Below the pieces are notes generated by a model. It made no database searches. It was not told where the DNA came from and worked only from the letters and a program-made list of their open reading frames with translations. From Tritrichomonas musculus (taxonomy: Eukaryota > Parabasalia > Tritrichomonadida > Tritrichomonadidae): a DNA stretch of 64,000 bases. Positions 1-9,981 of this stretch are shown one piece after another. Within the stretch, counting starts at the first letter, position 1. Each line of letters begins with the position of its first letter. A program made the translations under genes and the position numbers. Location of the stretch: NCBI GenBank assembly GCA_039105265.1, contig JAPFFF010000018.1, positions 1,240,001 through 1,304,000 of the forward strand, given 5' to 3'.

Positions 1-591
1 ATGATAAATGCAAAAGTTGTCCAATGTTCTACAGTAACTGGTGAAAATATGAATCAATTGATGGCTGATGATATTTTTGTGCATTTTCTTGAAATAGAAA
101 AAAACAGAACAAAAGAAAAGAACCAAAAGAAGCTTCAATATAGAAAAACTATGAAATTTGATTGTGAATTGTCAGTTTTATGTGCTGGTAATGAATCATC
201 TTGTATTTTGCCATTCCTTTCTTATTTTAAAAATGGTAATTCTGAAGATACTTCAGACATAAGTGAAAGTTTTGATGGTGATCATTATTATAAAAACAAT
301 CTTTTTGAATACCACATGACGAAGACATCTGTTCAAGAAGGTTACAAAAAAATCAAGCAAGGCCAAAAAGATGTCCAAGTGATTCTTTTAGTTTTTTCGT
401 TGATTCACAAGGAAACCTTCAGGAAAATTGTTGACATTTGGTGTGTCATTAAATAGTTAACAAAAGATATCGTAATCATCTTGGTTGGAGTTGATCAAGA
501 AAAATGGGACGAAGACAAACCACGTGAAAATGTAACTCAAAAAGAAATAAATGATTTTGCAAAAACAATTGGAGCTAGTCATTCAGTCTAA
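1..591 (+). pseudogene. Broken tandem Ras-like small GTPase (3' part only)
   Basis: The frame opens at the window edge and resembles a Ras/Rab-type GTPase. The STVTGENMNQLMADDI stretch matches the usual C-terminal G5-side region of a trichomonad Ras-like domain. It is followed by a second, degenerate GTPase-like unit: VQVILLVFSLIHKETF is the switch/G3-to-G4 strand region, and, after an in-frame TAG at 454-456, DIVIILVGVDQEKWDEDKP is a G4-like strand. Frame 1 reopens after the TAG and runs to a TAA at 589-591. Neither unit has a readable P-loop in the window, and the second unit lacks NKxD. I infer a tandem-GTPase gene that has decayed. A divergent living protein is less likely because of the internal stop. 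The 5' part lies outside the window. Confidence 0.5.
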
Positions 592-1200
592 TCTTTCATA
601 TGTATATGGACACAAAATTGATCATTGCAAAGATCAAATCATTACATCATATATGAGCAAAAATAATATGAAATCATGCATTATTTTTTAATTTATTAAT
701 AAACTATTTGATTTTTTCAATAAAATATTTTATTGTATTACTAATTTGGAAGAAAAAAGACTTTGAGATTTAGGATAATATTACTAACTTTATTGTACAT
801 GTCATTTATTTTCATTTAATGCCAAATTAAATAATACAATGATATTAGATATAATATAATGAAGGACTGAATTGTTGAAACATTAAGGTTCGATCATTCA
901 AATTATTAATGAAAATAATTTTTATTATAAATTCCATATGTTGAATAAGTAAGAAATAGCAAAATAATATTCATATAAAAACTTTCAATTTTTTTGTTTT
1001 CATTTAAATATTTTGGTTAAAGCAAAATAATTATATTTTAAATTAATCTCAACAACAAAAATATTATTTTTTCAAATATTTTTTCAGTTAAACTTATTTT
1101 TCTTATTCAAATTTAAATTGAAAAAGTTGAAATTGTATTCATACAAAAAGTGACTTCTTACCATTATTGACAAAAGAAATTAAATTTTTATAATTTTTTT
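592..1200. other. AT-rich intergenic stretch
   Basis: No open frame or recognisable gene remnant was seen. It holds many A/T runs. Its right end abuts the ATG of the lipid-transfer-protein gene and must contain that gene's promoter, but no clear initiator TCAPy(T/A) stands out just before that ATG. Confidence 0.5.
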
Positions 1201-4200
1201 ATGTTTTTCATCTTACTTCTTCTGATTTTAGTTACCATTTACTTTGTAATCCCAGCAATTGCGAAGATAATCTTGAAAAAAAAATTACCAAAAATTTTTT
1301 ATCGATATGAATTTGCTTATGATAGGTTGTCATCTTTTTCAATTAAAAAACTTATTGGGGAAAATGATATTTTTAGTATTGAGATTCAAAACTTAAAAAT
1401 AGAAATCAGTATTCTAGGATTCCTTGGTTTATTTTCAAAATTTCCTATTTATTTCAAATTTGACAAATTTCATTTAAGCTTCAAGGGAGATATTGCTAAT
1501 ATATTGAAGAAAAAGCAGAAAAAAGAGGTTAAAAAAAAATCATTTCATTCCTGGATATTTCAGAAAGTTTTTTTCTTTATTGCTCCTTTAATTATCAGGA
1601 AATTTTCCTTTGATCTAAATGATATTCAATTAAAAATTACAAAACTCAACTCTTTTATCAAAATAAACCGCATTTCTGAATTATTCCAAATATCCAAAAA
1701 TAATGTTCACAATAATTTCCAAGTTATTTCAATTTTAATGCAATTACCAAACAACCTAAACTTCAAAATCCCCGAAATACAAGTTTCTTTAAACTCAGAC
1801 ATCAACATTCTAAAAATTTTAATGATCAGTGCTCTCAAAAAGTTATCGTTTTCAATTGAATTGCTCAAAATTCAATTTTCAAAAGGACTCTCAAAAATGA
1901 ATTTCAACAATGTTGAATTATTTGTTTCTTCCGATATTCAAACAAAATGCAGCGTTGAAATTAAGCCGATAGAAATCAAGCTTCCTGAATTTCCTGTTGA
2001 AATTCCACTTTTGGCGGTTACTCTGAATAATTTGAATGGAAATTTGGCCAAAGTTCAATGTAATGAGATTTCTGTTCTAGAACAAAATAAGGTCTTTTTG
2101 AGCATTCAAAAAATGTCGTTTTACTCAATGAAATTCAGAATTCCGTCTCTGAAAATTGACATCAGTTACCTCTTCTTGCTGAGAGTCGTATCGTTCGTGC
2201 ACGTTGTCTACAAGTACAGACTGATGCCGCCAAAGAAGTTCAAGATTCCATTCAAGGTCCGGTGCAACTTCGTTCATTTTAGGTTTGAACTTTCAGACGA
2301 TCACAAAATTGAGATTTGCTTTGAAAACGGATTCAAAATTGCACGAACAAAAAGTGACATTAATGAGAATAGCAATGCGAATATACAAGTAGAAGGCAGT
2401 GAAACCATCAACAGCATTTCAAGTGAATTAAAAGAAACTTCATCAAAAGGCAGCAATCAAAATAATAGCATCAACTTTGGCAACAGCAAAAAAGATGATA
2501 ATTCTGCTAAATTAAATGAAAATAAATCAAACAACAGCAAAAATGATGATAATTCTGCTAAGTTAAATGAAAATGAATCCAACAACAGCAAAAATGATGA
2601 TAATTCTGCTAAATTAAATGAGAATCAAACAGATAGCAATCAAAATGATAATAATAATAACCATGATGAATTAAATGCGAAGTTTAACGACAATGAAGTG
2701 TTTGATCTTTGCACTGTGATCACGATTCCTAGCGGCACCTGCTGGACCTACGACCGCGAGCACGATGCGCAGCGCACGCTGATTGAACTGTCTGACTGCC
2801 GCATCGGCGTTGTCAGCACAAAGTTCTTCAGACTATCGTGCGAAACATTCAATCTTTCTGTGTCTCCGATGTTTGCCTTCCTTCCCTACTTCAAGATCAT
2901 CGCCAAGTCGATGTCGAATCTGATGGACGTCATTAAAGGGCCGGACTTCACGCAGCCGATGGATTCCCCGCCAACTCCCATTCACGTCAGTTTCAAGGCG
3001 AATCAATTTCGCGTGTTCATTCTCAAAAACGAGCTAACCGCTAAAGTTGACCAGTCAAATGATGCCAAGGCATTCACGATCAGCGAAGTCCAACTTCGTC
3101 TTCAGAACTTCCTCTTGAAATTGAAGGAGAAACAGGTCAAAAAAGGGTCAATTAATGAAGATGAAGTTGTAAAGACATTCAATGAAATGAGGTTCAGGCT
3201 GTTCCACGACACGATACAGAAAATACAAGAACACAACCATAAAAACGGTTATGAAAAATTTGCAACTTTTGAATTAAAAGACGTTAAAATTGATGTTGAC
3301 GGTTTTCGAGAGAAAACGAGGAAGGAGATGATTGAAAATTTCACTGAGAATGAAAAATACAAAACTTTGAAGCTGACAAAAGAAAAAATCGGTAAACTTA
3401 ACTCATTGAAAATTTCAATTGAAATCGGCGGTTTTGACATATTCACAAATATTAACGCACAGTTCTCACAATATCAAATGTGCAAAATGGGAATGATACA
3501 AGTTGATGTTGATTTCAGTATCCTTGATAAAAAAGCAAATTCACCTAAAGACTACTTTTTGTATGAATTGACCTTAGATGGTGAAAAATTCAATATACCA
3601 TTACTAGCATCAGAACCATTGCTGATTTATGACAATTTGAATTTTTCGTTTGATCGTTTTTCATTCAAAATGATTCCGTCATTTTTCGATTATTATCTAA
3701 ATTCAATGATCTTAATTACACAACTTTTTCAGAAGATCATTGAATTTCCTAAGATAAACATCTTTGACAACTTTAGAGTGAAAAACGTTATTTATGGAAA
3801 TGTCAAGTTTAATACGCTCAAATTTCACCTGATGCACAAACCTTTTTCGTCTTCATTAAGTGTCACTTTTCTATCGTTGGCATACAATTTTGTGAACCCA
3901 TTGAAATATGTCATTTCAAATGAAAGATTCCTGATCAATCTGAAAAACAAAGAGTTGTTTTTGAGCTTCCCTATGACTGTTATTGAAGTCAATTTGACAA
4001 TTTTGAATAAAAATTTTGAAAAAGAAAATGAAATTGTCACTTCACCTTTCATTGAAATTGATCCAAGTCGAATGCATGATCGTGACTACGACCCATATGA
4101 AATGGTACGATCAAAAGAGATTGAAATCAAAGTTGACCTTAAATTTCCCCAATATGAAAAAATGACAGATTCAGACGTGAAGGACCAATTGAAAGCGAAC

Positions 4201-6507
4201 AAGATTAACTTCGAAGCTTTCATAATCATGAACATTGAACACTTGTCAAAGATAATCAATCAGTTTTTGATCAAGAAGAAATTTGTCTTTGATAAAATTT
4301 CATGCACATTTGAGAAGTCTCTCAAAAAGCGAAATCCCGTTAAAATGATCATAAGTCAAATAAATTCACCTGTTTTTCCGGCTACCGATATCCTCTTTAA
4401 TATCGACAAGATCAACGTTTATGTGAACAATTTCAGCTTCAAAAAAGACAAAGAAAACGAATCACCACAAATTTGTCTGAAATCACTTGAAATCTGGTTC
4501 ATGAGAATGGAGAAGCACACTGGCTTCATTCTCTTCAAGAACATCGTTTCGAAAGATCCAATTGACAACAACATCAGTAACTTTCGAATGGAAATTTTTG
4601 ACAAATTTTTGATCCATTCATTTTTCAGAATTCTTTCAATTCTTATGAATTTTGTTAACCACTCTGCCAAAAACAAAAACAAAGAAAATCATTCTTTGTC
4701 ACTGTTCACGAAGAAGCAGGAAGACAAAAATGAAAAAAATCGTCAGAAAAAGTTATATGAACAAAAATGCACACAATTGGATCCAGAGACGCCATTGAAT
4801 GATTTATTCAATATTTTCTATGACGTAAAATTATTTGTGAACTTGAAAAAGGCAGACATCATTTGTTACCACAGCTCCTACATTCCGCCTTCAATCAAGT
4901 TCAAGGATTTGAGCTTGGAAGGAAGGAAATCTGACAAATATCCAGGCGGAATGTTGAACATCATCAAGTTTGTCGAATTCAAGGCAGACATTATTCAGCA
5001 AGGCGGCCTCCCTTTCATTCTAGCAAATGAGATGGAGTTTGATGTGATGCTGAGTATTGATCGTATTTTTGTCACAGCAATTCTGAAGCAAGGAATGGTG
5101 ATGAATATCCACTCAGAATCGATTTCAATGGTGACAGACGAGCTCTTCTCAAATCTTCCTAAAATTGAACTCATTTTCAACGACGAAGACTTCATTGAAT
5201 ACATCTCTCGCAGACAGAAAGAAAAGAGCAAAAAGAAGAAAAGTATCGAAGAAGACAGGAAAAGAAGATTGAGCCTGACACCAAAAGCAGAATCAGATTC
5301 AACAACCGAAATTTCAGAAGCTGATACAAATGATACAAACAACTCAGAAAATACAAATAATTCAGAACACAATTCAAACTCAAATTCCAATGAAACTGAA
5401 AATTCAAATAACAATTCAAATGATCAGAATAATTCAAATGAGAACTCAAACACTCAGAATATTTTGAATGATAATTCATTAAATTCTAAGGATGATTCAA
5501 ATACTCAGAATACTTTGAATAATGATTCAAGCAATTCAAAAGATGATTCAAATAATCAGAAAAATTTGAATGCCAATTCAAAAAAATCAAATGAAGCAGC
5601 TCAAAATCCAACTCAAGAAAAATCAAGGTCGTTTTTTAAAATGCTGAGACCATGGACAAATTCAACTACAGAATCAAAACAAAAATTGAATTCGATTCCA
5701 AATCCTGCACCAAAGAATGAAATCATTCCATTTGCAAGGCAGTTTGGTGTCCTGATATACAGTGGCATAACGATTGATCTTCTCGACACGAACTTCAACC
5801 AGATTGCAACTCTGAAAACGAACGAGATTTCGTACAAATATGTCTCCAAGCAAAACATGACAGAGAAGCAAGACTTGACGATTGGAAATCTGACAGTATT
5901 GAACAGACTTGCCCCAGAGAAAGACAAGTCAGGGAAGCCAAATCGTTACTGCAACTTCCTCACGACAGACGGTTCGAACGATCAAAAATTCCTCAAAATG
6001 AGCATAACTCGAGATCTCCGTCTAATGAAGCTTCCTTGCTTCAGTATTGTGAGTATTGAAATCATCCCTATCGTCGTGAACATTTCAAGCGAGTTTGTGA
6101 AGGAACTCACTGAAAATTTCAAAGTTTTCAAAGAATTCGACGTTTTCAATTTCGACAAGATGAAAAAATATTTCGACAAGATTGAAAAGACATCAAAAAC
6201 AGACGACAAAGAAGAAGATAAAGAGTACGACTCATTCGATATGGCGTCAATGACTGTCGCAGCAGGAAGTTCCAATTCAGATTCATACGGATTTTATGCG
6301 AAAGTCGAAGTGTCTCCAATTGAATTGACAATGAGCGTCATGAATGACTATGCAAAACTTTTGAAAGCCATTGAAAACATTCCTTTGAAAATTAGGAAGA
6401 TTGTCGTTACAGATTTGTTTGCCACAAAAAACAGAGTCATGAAACTTGTCAAGAAGAAAATGACTTTGAACATATGGAAATCTACTCGAAAACATTTTAA
6501 AAAATAA
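1201..6507 (+). CDS. Giant bridge-like lipid transfer protein (Hobbit/SABRE/BLTP2-like)
   Basis: The 1,768-residue protein starts with a hydrophobic anchor (residues 1-21). It is followed by a chorein-like strand region with FSIEIQNLKIEISILGFL and FPIYFKFDKFHLSF, the N-terminal pattern of repeating-beta-groove lipid-transfer proteins. Long alternating beta stretches fill the rest. This family forms ER-anchored hydrophobic channels at membrane contact sites. The match to Hobbit/FMP27/BLTP2, rather than BLTP1/Csf1, rests on the early LGFLGLFSKFP block and the late ADIICYHSSYIPPSIKFKDLSLEG region. Animal and yeast members exceed 2,200 residues, so this one is short. Two Asn/Ser-rich low-complexity inserts lie at about residues 385-500, including near-exact NNSKNDDNSAKLNEN repeats, and 1360-1480. 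Base use changes abruptly to GC-rich around 2700-3000. The ATG at 1201 fits the anchor. Subfamily assignment is an inference; a VPS13-like origin is the main alternative. Confidence 0.6.
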   Translation: MFFILLLLILVTIYFVIPAIAKIILKKKLPKIFYRYEFAYDRLSSFSIKKLIGENDIFSIEIQNLKIEISILGFLGLFSKFPIYFKFDKFHLSFKGDIANILKKKQKKEVKKKSFHSWIFQKVFFFIAPLIIRKFSFDLNDIQLKITKLNSFIKINRISELFQISKNNVHNNFQVISILMQLPNNLNFKIPEIQVSLNSDINILKILMISALKKLSFSIELLKIQFSKGLSKMNFNNVELFVSSDIQTKCSVEIKPIEIKLPEFPVEIPLLAVTLNNLNGNLAKVQCNEISVLEQNKVFLSIQKMSFYSMKFRIPSLKIDISYLFLLRVVSFVHVVYKYRLMPPKKFKIPFKVRCNFVHFRFELSDDHKIEICFENGFKIARTKSDINENSNANIQVEGSETINSISSELKETSSKGSNQNNSINFGNSKKDDNSAKLNENKSNNSKNDDNSAKLNENESNNSKNDDNSAKLNENQTDSNQNDNNNNHDELNAKFNDNEVFDLCTVITIPSGTCWTYDREHDAQRTLIELSDCRIGVVSTKFFRLSCETFNLSVSPMFAFLPYFKIIAKSMSNLMDVIKGPDFTQPMDSPPTPIHVSFKANQFRVFILKNELTAKVDQSNDAKAFTISEVQLRLQNFLLKLKEKQVKKGSINEDEVVKTFNEMRFRLFHDTIQKIQEHNHKNGYEKFATFELKDVKIDVDGFREKTRKEMIENFTENEKYKTLKLTKEKIGKLNSLKISIEIGGFDIFTNINAQFSQYQMCKMGMIQVDVDFSILDKKANSPKDYFLYELTLDGEKFNIPLLASEPLLIYDNLNFSFDRFSFKMIPSFFDYYLNSMILITQLFQKIIEFPKINIFDNFRVKNVIYGNVKFNTLKFHLMHKPFSSSLSVTFLSLAYNFVNPLKYVISNERFLINLKNKELFLSFPMTVIEVNLTILNKNFEKENEIVTSPFIEIDPSRMHDRDYDPYEMVRSKEIEIKVDLKFPQYEKMTDSDVKDQLKANKINFEAFIIMNIEHLSKIINQFLIKKKFVFDKISCTFEKSLKKRNPVKMIISQINSPVFPATDILFNIDKINVYVNNFSFKKDKENESPQICLKSLEIWFMRMEKHTGFILFKNIVSKDPIDNNISNFRMEIFDKFLIHSFFRILSILMNFVNHSAKNKNKENHSLSLFTKKQEDKNEKNRQKKLYEQKCTQLDPETPLNDLFNIFYDVKLFVNLKKADIICYHSSYIPPSIKFKDLSLEGRKSDKYPGGMLNIIKFVEFKADIIQQGGLPFILANEMEFDVMLSIDRIFVTAILKQGMVMNIHSESISMVTDELFSNLPKIELIFNDEDFIEYISRRQKEKSKKKKSIEEDRKRRLSLTPKAESDSTTEISEADTNDTNNSENTNNSEHNSNSNSNETENSNNNSNDQNNSNENSNTQNILNDNSLNSKDDSNTQNTLNNDSSNSKDDSNNQKNLNANSKKSNEAAQNPTQEKSRSFFKMLRPWTNSTTESKQKLNSIPNPAPKNEIIPFARQFGVLIYSGITIDLLDTNFNQIATLKTNEISYKYVSKQNMTEKQDLTIGNLTVLNRLAPEKDKSGKPNRYCNFLTTDGSNDQKFLKMSITRDLRLMKLPCFSIVSIEIIPIVVNISSEFVKELTENFKVFKEFDVFNFDKMKKYFDKIEKTSKTDDKEEDKEYDSFDMASMTVAAGSSNSDSYGFYAKVEVSPIELTMSVMNDYAKLLKAIENIPLKIRKIVVTDLFATKNRVMKLVKKKMTLNIWKSTRKHFKK
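2491..2632 (+). repeat. In-frame tandem repeat, about 60-bp unit, in the lipid-transfer gene
   Basis: Three near-identical units encode NNSKNDDNSAKLNEN-type peptides (KKDDNSAKLNENKS, KNDDNSAKLNENES, KNDDNSAKLNENQT). Near identity of the DNA suggests recent slippage or unequal exchange inside a disordered loop. Confidence 0.75.
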
Positions 6508-7802
6508 AGATATAAATTTTCAATTGTGAGATTGAAATTTAATTAAAATTTGATCTATTTTAATAAACATTTTTTTTTTAAGAGAAATACTATTTTTATC
6601 AATTGAATTTTAACATATTAAATGTTAATAAATGAGATATTGGAATTGCATTTTGGTTTGGAATTGTCAAAAAAACAAATTGAAATTTGACTTCATTTTT
6701 AATGAAAAATGGAATTTCAAAATAAGGTTGAATGAAATTTATGTAACCTTTTGGAATATTGATGAATGAAAAGAATTGGAAGCACCATTTCACAGTCAAT
6801 ATTATTTAGAGCATCAATTTTATAATGATTATGAAGAATAGATGAATTTAAGATTAAATCCAAAATAATTTTAACATATCTTCTCAATCCAAATTGAACA
6901 AATTGAAATTTGAGTAACACAAATAATGCATTGCTTCTTTCTTTCATTCAGTGGCATTATAAGGAATTAATTTGGATGAATTTGGTTCTAATAATGAATC
7001 GAAACTCATTGTCATACAACACTTGTGTGGAAGGCAGATATGAAAATCTCAAAAAATCAAATTTGCATTCAATAGAACATCATTTCTATATTTTTTCAAG
7101 TCATCTTTACTTTTTAATTGCCTGGGAAATGATGAAAAGTTATTACTCTAAAAATTTCAATATATTAAAAATTTTGATTACTAAAATATAAACATAAATG
7201 CATAAAAATGGATATCTTATTTATTATTTTCCCCGTGTAATGTTTTTTTTTTTTCCCCAATAGCAATTACGAACAATAATTTCCCAATGATGCTATCTTG
7301 ATCTATAAAAGGTAATTCAGTTTCATTTTCATTCAAATTTGAAAAGAGATTTGAATGATCAACAACTTTTTGAGAAGTTTATTATATGTATTCTTTTTTT
7401 CTATAGAATTTAATTATATACACTTATAATAAAAAGAAAATTTTCTTCAAAAAGATATGTTTCAAAATGATTGTAAAATAAGAAATTTTTTTTATTTAGT
7501 AAAATTTCTTTAGAAAATTAATTAATATAAGTAAATAATACAGTTATCTATTAAACTATTTTTCACATGAAAGAGTTTCAAAAATTGAAAGAAATTCAAT
7601 GGCGACTCGCCATTGGCGAGTAGTTTATATATTTGAATTGAACATTTTTTTCTATAGTAAAAACTTTTCTAAAAGATTCTTCAAATATCTTAGCGTTTAT
7701 TAGTATTATATACTTTTTGTGATCAACAATTCATTTTCAAAATATTTCTAATATAAATAAACTCTGCACTATTAAATTAAAAAAAAGTTTATGTATGAAT
7801 AA
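6508..7802. other. Long AT-rich intergenic region between convergent genes
   Basis: This lies between the 3' ends of the lipid-transfer gene and the minus-strand kinase gene. Short open frames of under 100 codons on both strands (for example 6910-7191 plus and 6717-6947 minus) have no recognisable motifs and look like chance or very old relics. The only structured element I see is the GC-rich overlapping palindrome at 7597-7620. Confidence 0.5.
7597..7620. repeat. Two overlapping short palindromes (GC-rich)
   Basis: CAATGGCGA, one base, then TCGCCATTG forms a 9-bp-arm hairpin (7597-7615). CTCGCCA, one base, then TGGCGAG forms a 7-bp-arm hairpin (7606-7620). They share the middle arm, so only one can fold at a time. 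The block is strikingly GC-rich for this intergenic region. Confidence 0.6.
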
Positions 7803-9774
7803 TTATCCTTGCCTTTCGAATAATGACAATTCATTGTCTCTTTTCTTCAAAATGGAAGGGTTAATGTCATCAGCCAGTTCATATGAGTTTTCTCTCATTA
7901 AATTCAATATTTCCTTGAATGAAGGACGCTTTGAAGGTGAGTATTCTAAGCACATTGAGATGAGTTTAATACAAAAAGGAGATATTGACTCTGATGGTGA
8001 AGGAAGTTCAACTGGCTTTCCAATCATTTTGTCCTTCATTTTTTGTTTTGGTAAATATCCTGTGAAAATGAAGTGTAAAACAACTCCGAATGAATAAACG
8101 TCTGTTTTACCATCATAATTATCTTCTTCATTCATCATTTCTGGCGACATGTAAGCAAGAGTTCCTATTCCTTTCGTCATTGAATCTTCAAAAACTCGTT
8201 GATTCTGTGATTTTAATTAATCCGAAATCAACGAGTTTTGTTTCAAAGAATTCATTAAGCATGATGTTTTCGATTTTCAAATCTCTGTGGATCATTCCGT
8301 GTTTGTGAAGATAGTTCATTGCATGCACAATATCGAGAATAATTCGTACTTTTAGTGTGTTGTTGATTTCTTTCTTCAAAACTTCATTCAGACCATATTC
8401 AAGGTATTCAAGAAAAATAGCAATTGTTGTGATGTTCTGTTTTTCACCTTTTTTATTCACTACTTCAAGGGTTTCTGAAGTATTTATTCTTAATGCTTCA
8501 CAAATGCAAGGATGAGAAATTTTGTAAAGAATTTCAAATTCTTGAATGGCTCTTTTTGCATCTTTGATTGTCGTCTGTCCTTCTTTGTATTTGAGAACTT
8601 TTTTACACATTGGAGTTTTCGTTTGCTTATCAATAACTTTGTACGTAAATGATGCAGATCCTTCACCAATTTGTCCAATAATTGTATGAAACATGCTTTC
8701 TTCATTTTCATCGATAAAATAATTATTGTCATTTTTACCAGTTCTTGAACATTCAAAAACTTCGTTATCTGTGATTTTCTCTTTTGACAAAGTTTTTTCT
8801 TTATCTTTTGAATTTTTTCGCGGTGATTTAGATGAATCCATGTCGAGTGGAATTGATGATATATGGGAAATTACATCTGGTGAAAGTAGTTCCCAATCAA
8901 ATGGCTTCTCATATCCACCGAGATCTTGTATAACTTTATCGAGCAATTTATAAAAATTCTGATAATCAGGCTCATCTTCGAAAAGATATCCGAGCGTTTT
9001 GATGTATATTGTGGTGAAAACGCGCGGTAACGAACGGCATAAATCATATGGACGAATTTGCTGTTTAATTTTATATGTTTTTTCAGGATCTTTATGGCCT
9101 GGCCATGGAAGACGTTTATCAACCATTTGTATAACTGTAAAAATCCAAGAAAATATGTCATCTCTTCTTCCAAGTTCTTTACCTTCATGCGCATACATCG
9201 ATGAAAATGAGCATGAACCAGAAAATCCGGGATTTGGCCTTGGAGGAAGAAGATTGCCTGTCTTGATGTCAGTGTATCGCCTCGATGAACTAAAATCAAT
9301 AAGAACAACTGGATTTTGTCGATTTGGTCGTATTAAAAAGTGTCCGGGCTTGATATTGCGATGAATATATCCGCGCTTGTGTAGTTCTTCGATGCATTTA
9401 AGCATTTCTTTTGCCATTATAGTGACTGTAAGCTGAGTAAATCGTAAATCTGGTAGAGATCGTCGAATTAATAAAATTGGTGGGCCAAGAAGTTCCATAA
9501 TAAAATACTTAAGTTCATTTGTTTCGCCATTACATATATATTCTGGAAACATCGGTGATCCACGAAGTATCTGTAGACACTGAATTTCTTCTGTTAAACT
9601 ATGCTTTTTATTATTTTTCATTTCAACTTTCATTGCCCATGGACCTTCATGACGTTCATCATAAACGGTATAAATTTCGCCATTGCTATCATGGCCAATA
9701 TGCGAATCTATTATATAATGATCGATCTTTGTTTTATTGGGGAGAATGTGGCTTTTTTTGGAGTTTTGTGTCAT
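7803..9774 (-). CDS. CK1-like pseudokinase fused to a TKL-like kinase (one frameshift)
   Basis: The first ATG of the frame is at 9774. Residues about 15-310 form a casein-kinase-1/TTBK-like domain: a glycine-loop-like IGHDSNGEIY, AMKVEM with the beta3 lysine, GYIHRNIKPGHFLI and LIDFSSSRRY. The catalytic HRD is HRN and DFG is DFS, so this half is probably inactive. After a Lys/Ser-rich linker comes a second Ser/Thr kinase domain with GQIGEGSASFTYKV, GMIHRDLKIENIML and VDFGLIK, all intact. The frame then stops (TGA) just after ESTSF. The rest of the same domain (EDSMTKGIGTLAYMSPEM to the C terminus) continues at once in the +1 frame. Reading through a T5 run (A5 at 8190-8194 on the plus strand) as T4 would join them. 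That points to a single extra base: a recent mutation, an assembly error in a homopolymer, or, less likely, +1 frameshifting at UUU-UGA. Its 5' end faces the kinase-Sel1 gene at 9982. Confidence 0.8.
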
Positions 9775-9981
9775 CTGTTTCAAACAATTGTTATAAAATT
9801 TTATAACAAATATTGAATGTCATTTTACACCATCAAATCAATGATCAAAGAAATATAAAAGCTTTTAATAATTTATCAGCAATTATAAGTAAATTAAAAT
9901 TATTTTTATTTTATATTCATACTTTTTTATTTTAATTGATTAAATTATTGAAGATAAAAGTGTAATTTCTTTGTAAACTTG

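Noticed and set aside
5192-5479. Minus-strand frame antisense to the Asn-rich part of the lipid-transfer protein
   Set aside because: A shadow of a low-complexity Asn/Ser tract; it has no independent features.
6508-6545. Hairpin-like AT-rich sequence after the stop of the lipid-transfer gene
   Set aside because: The arms are AT-only and imperfect, and rho-independent terminators are not expected in a eukaryote.
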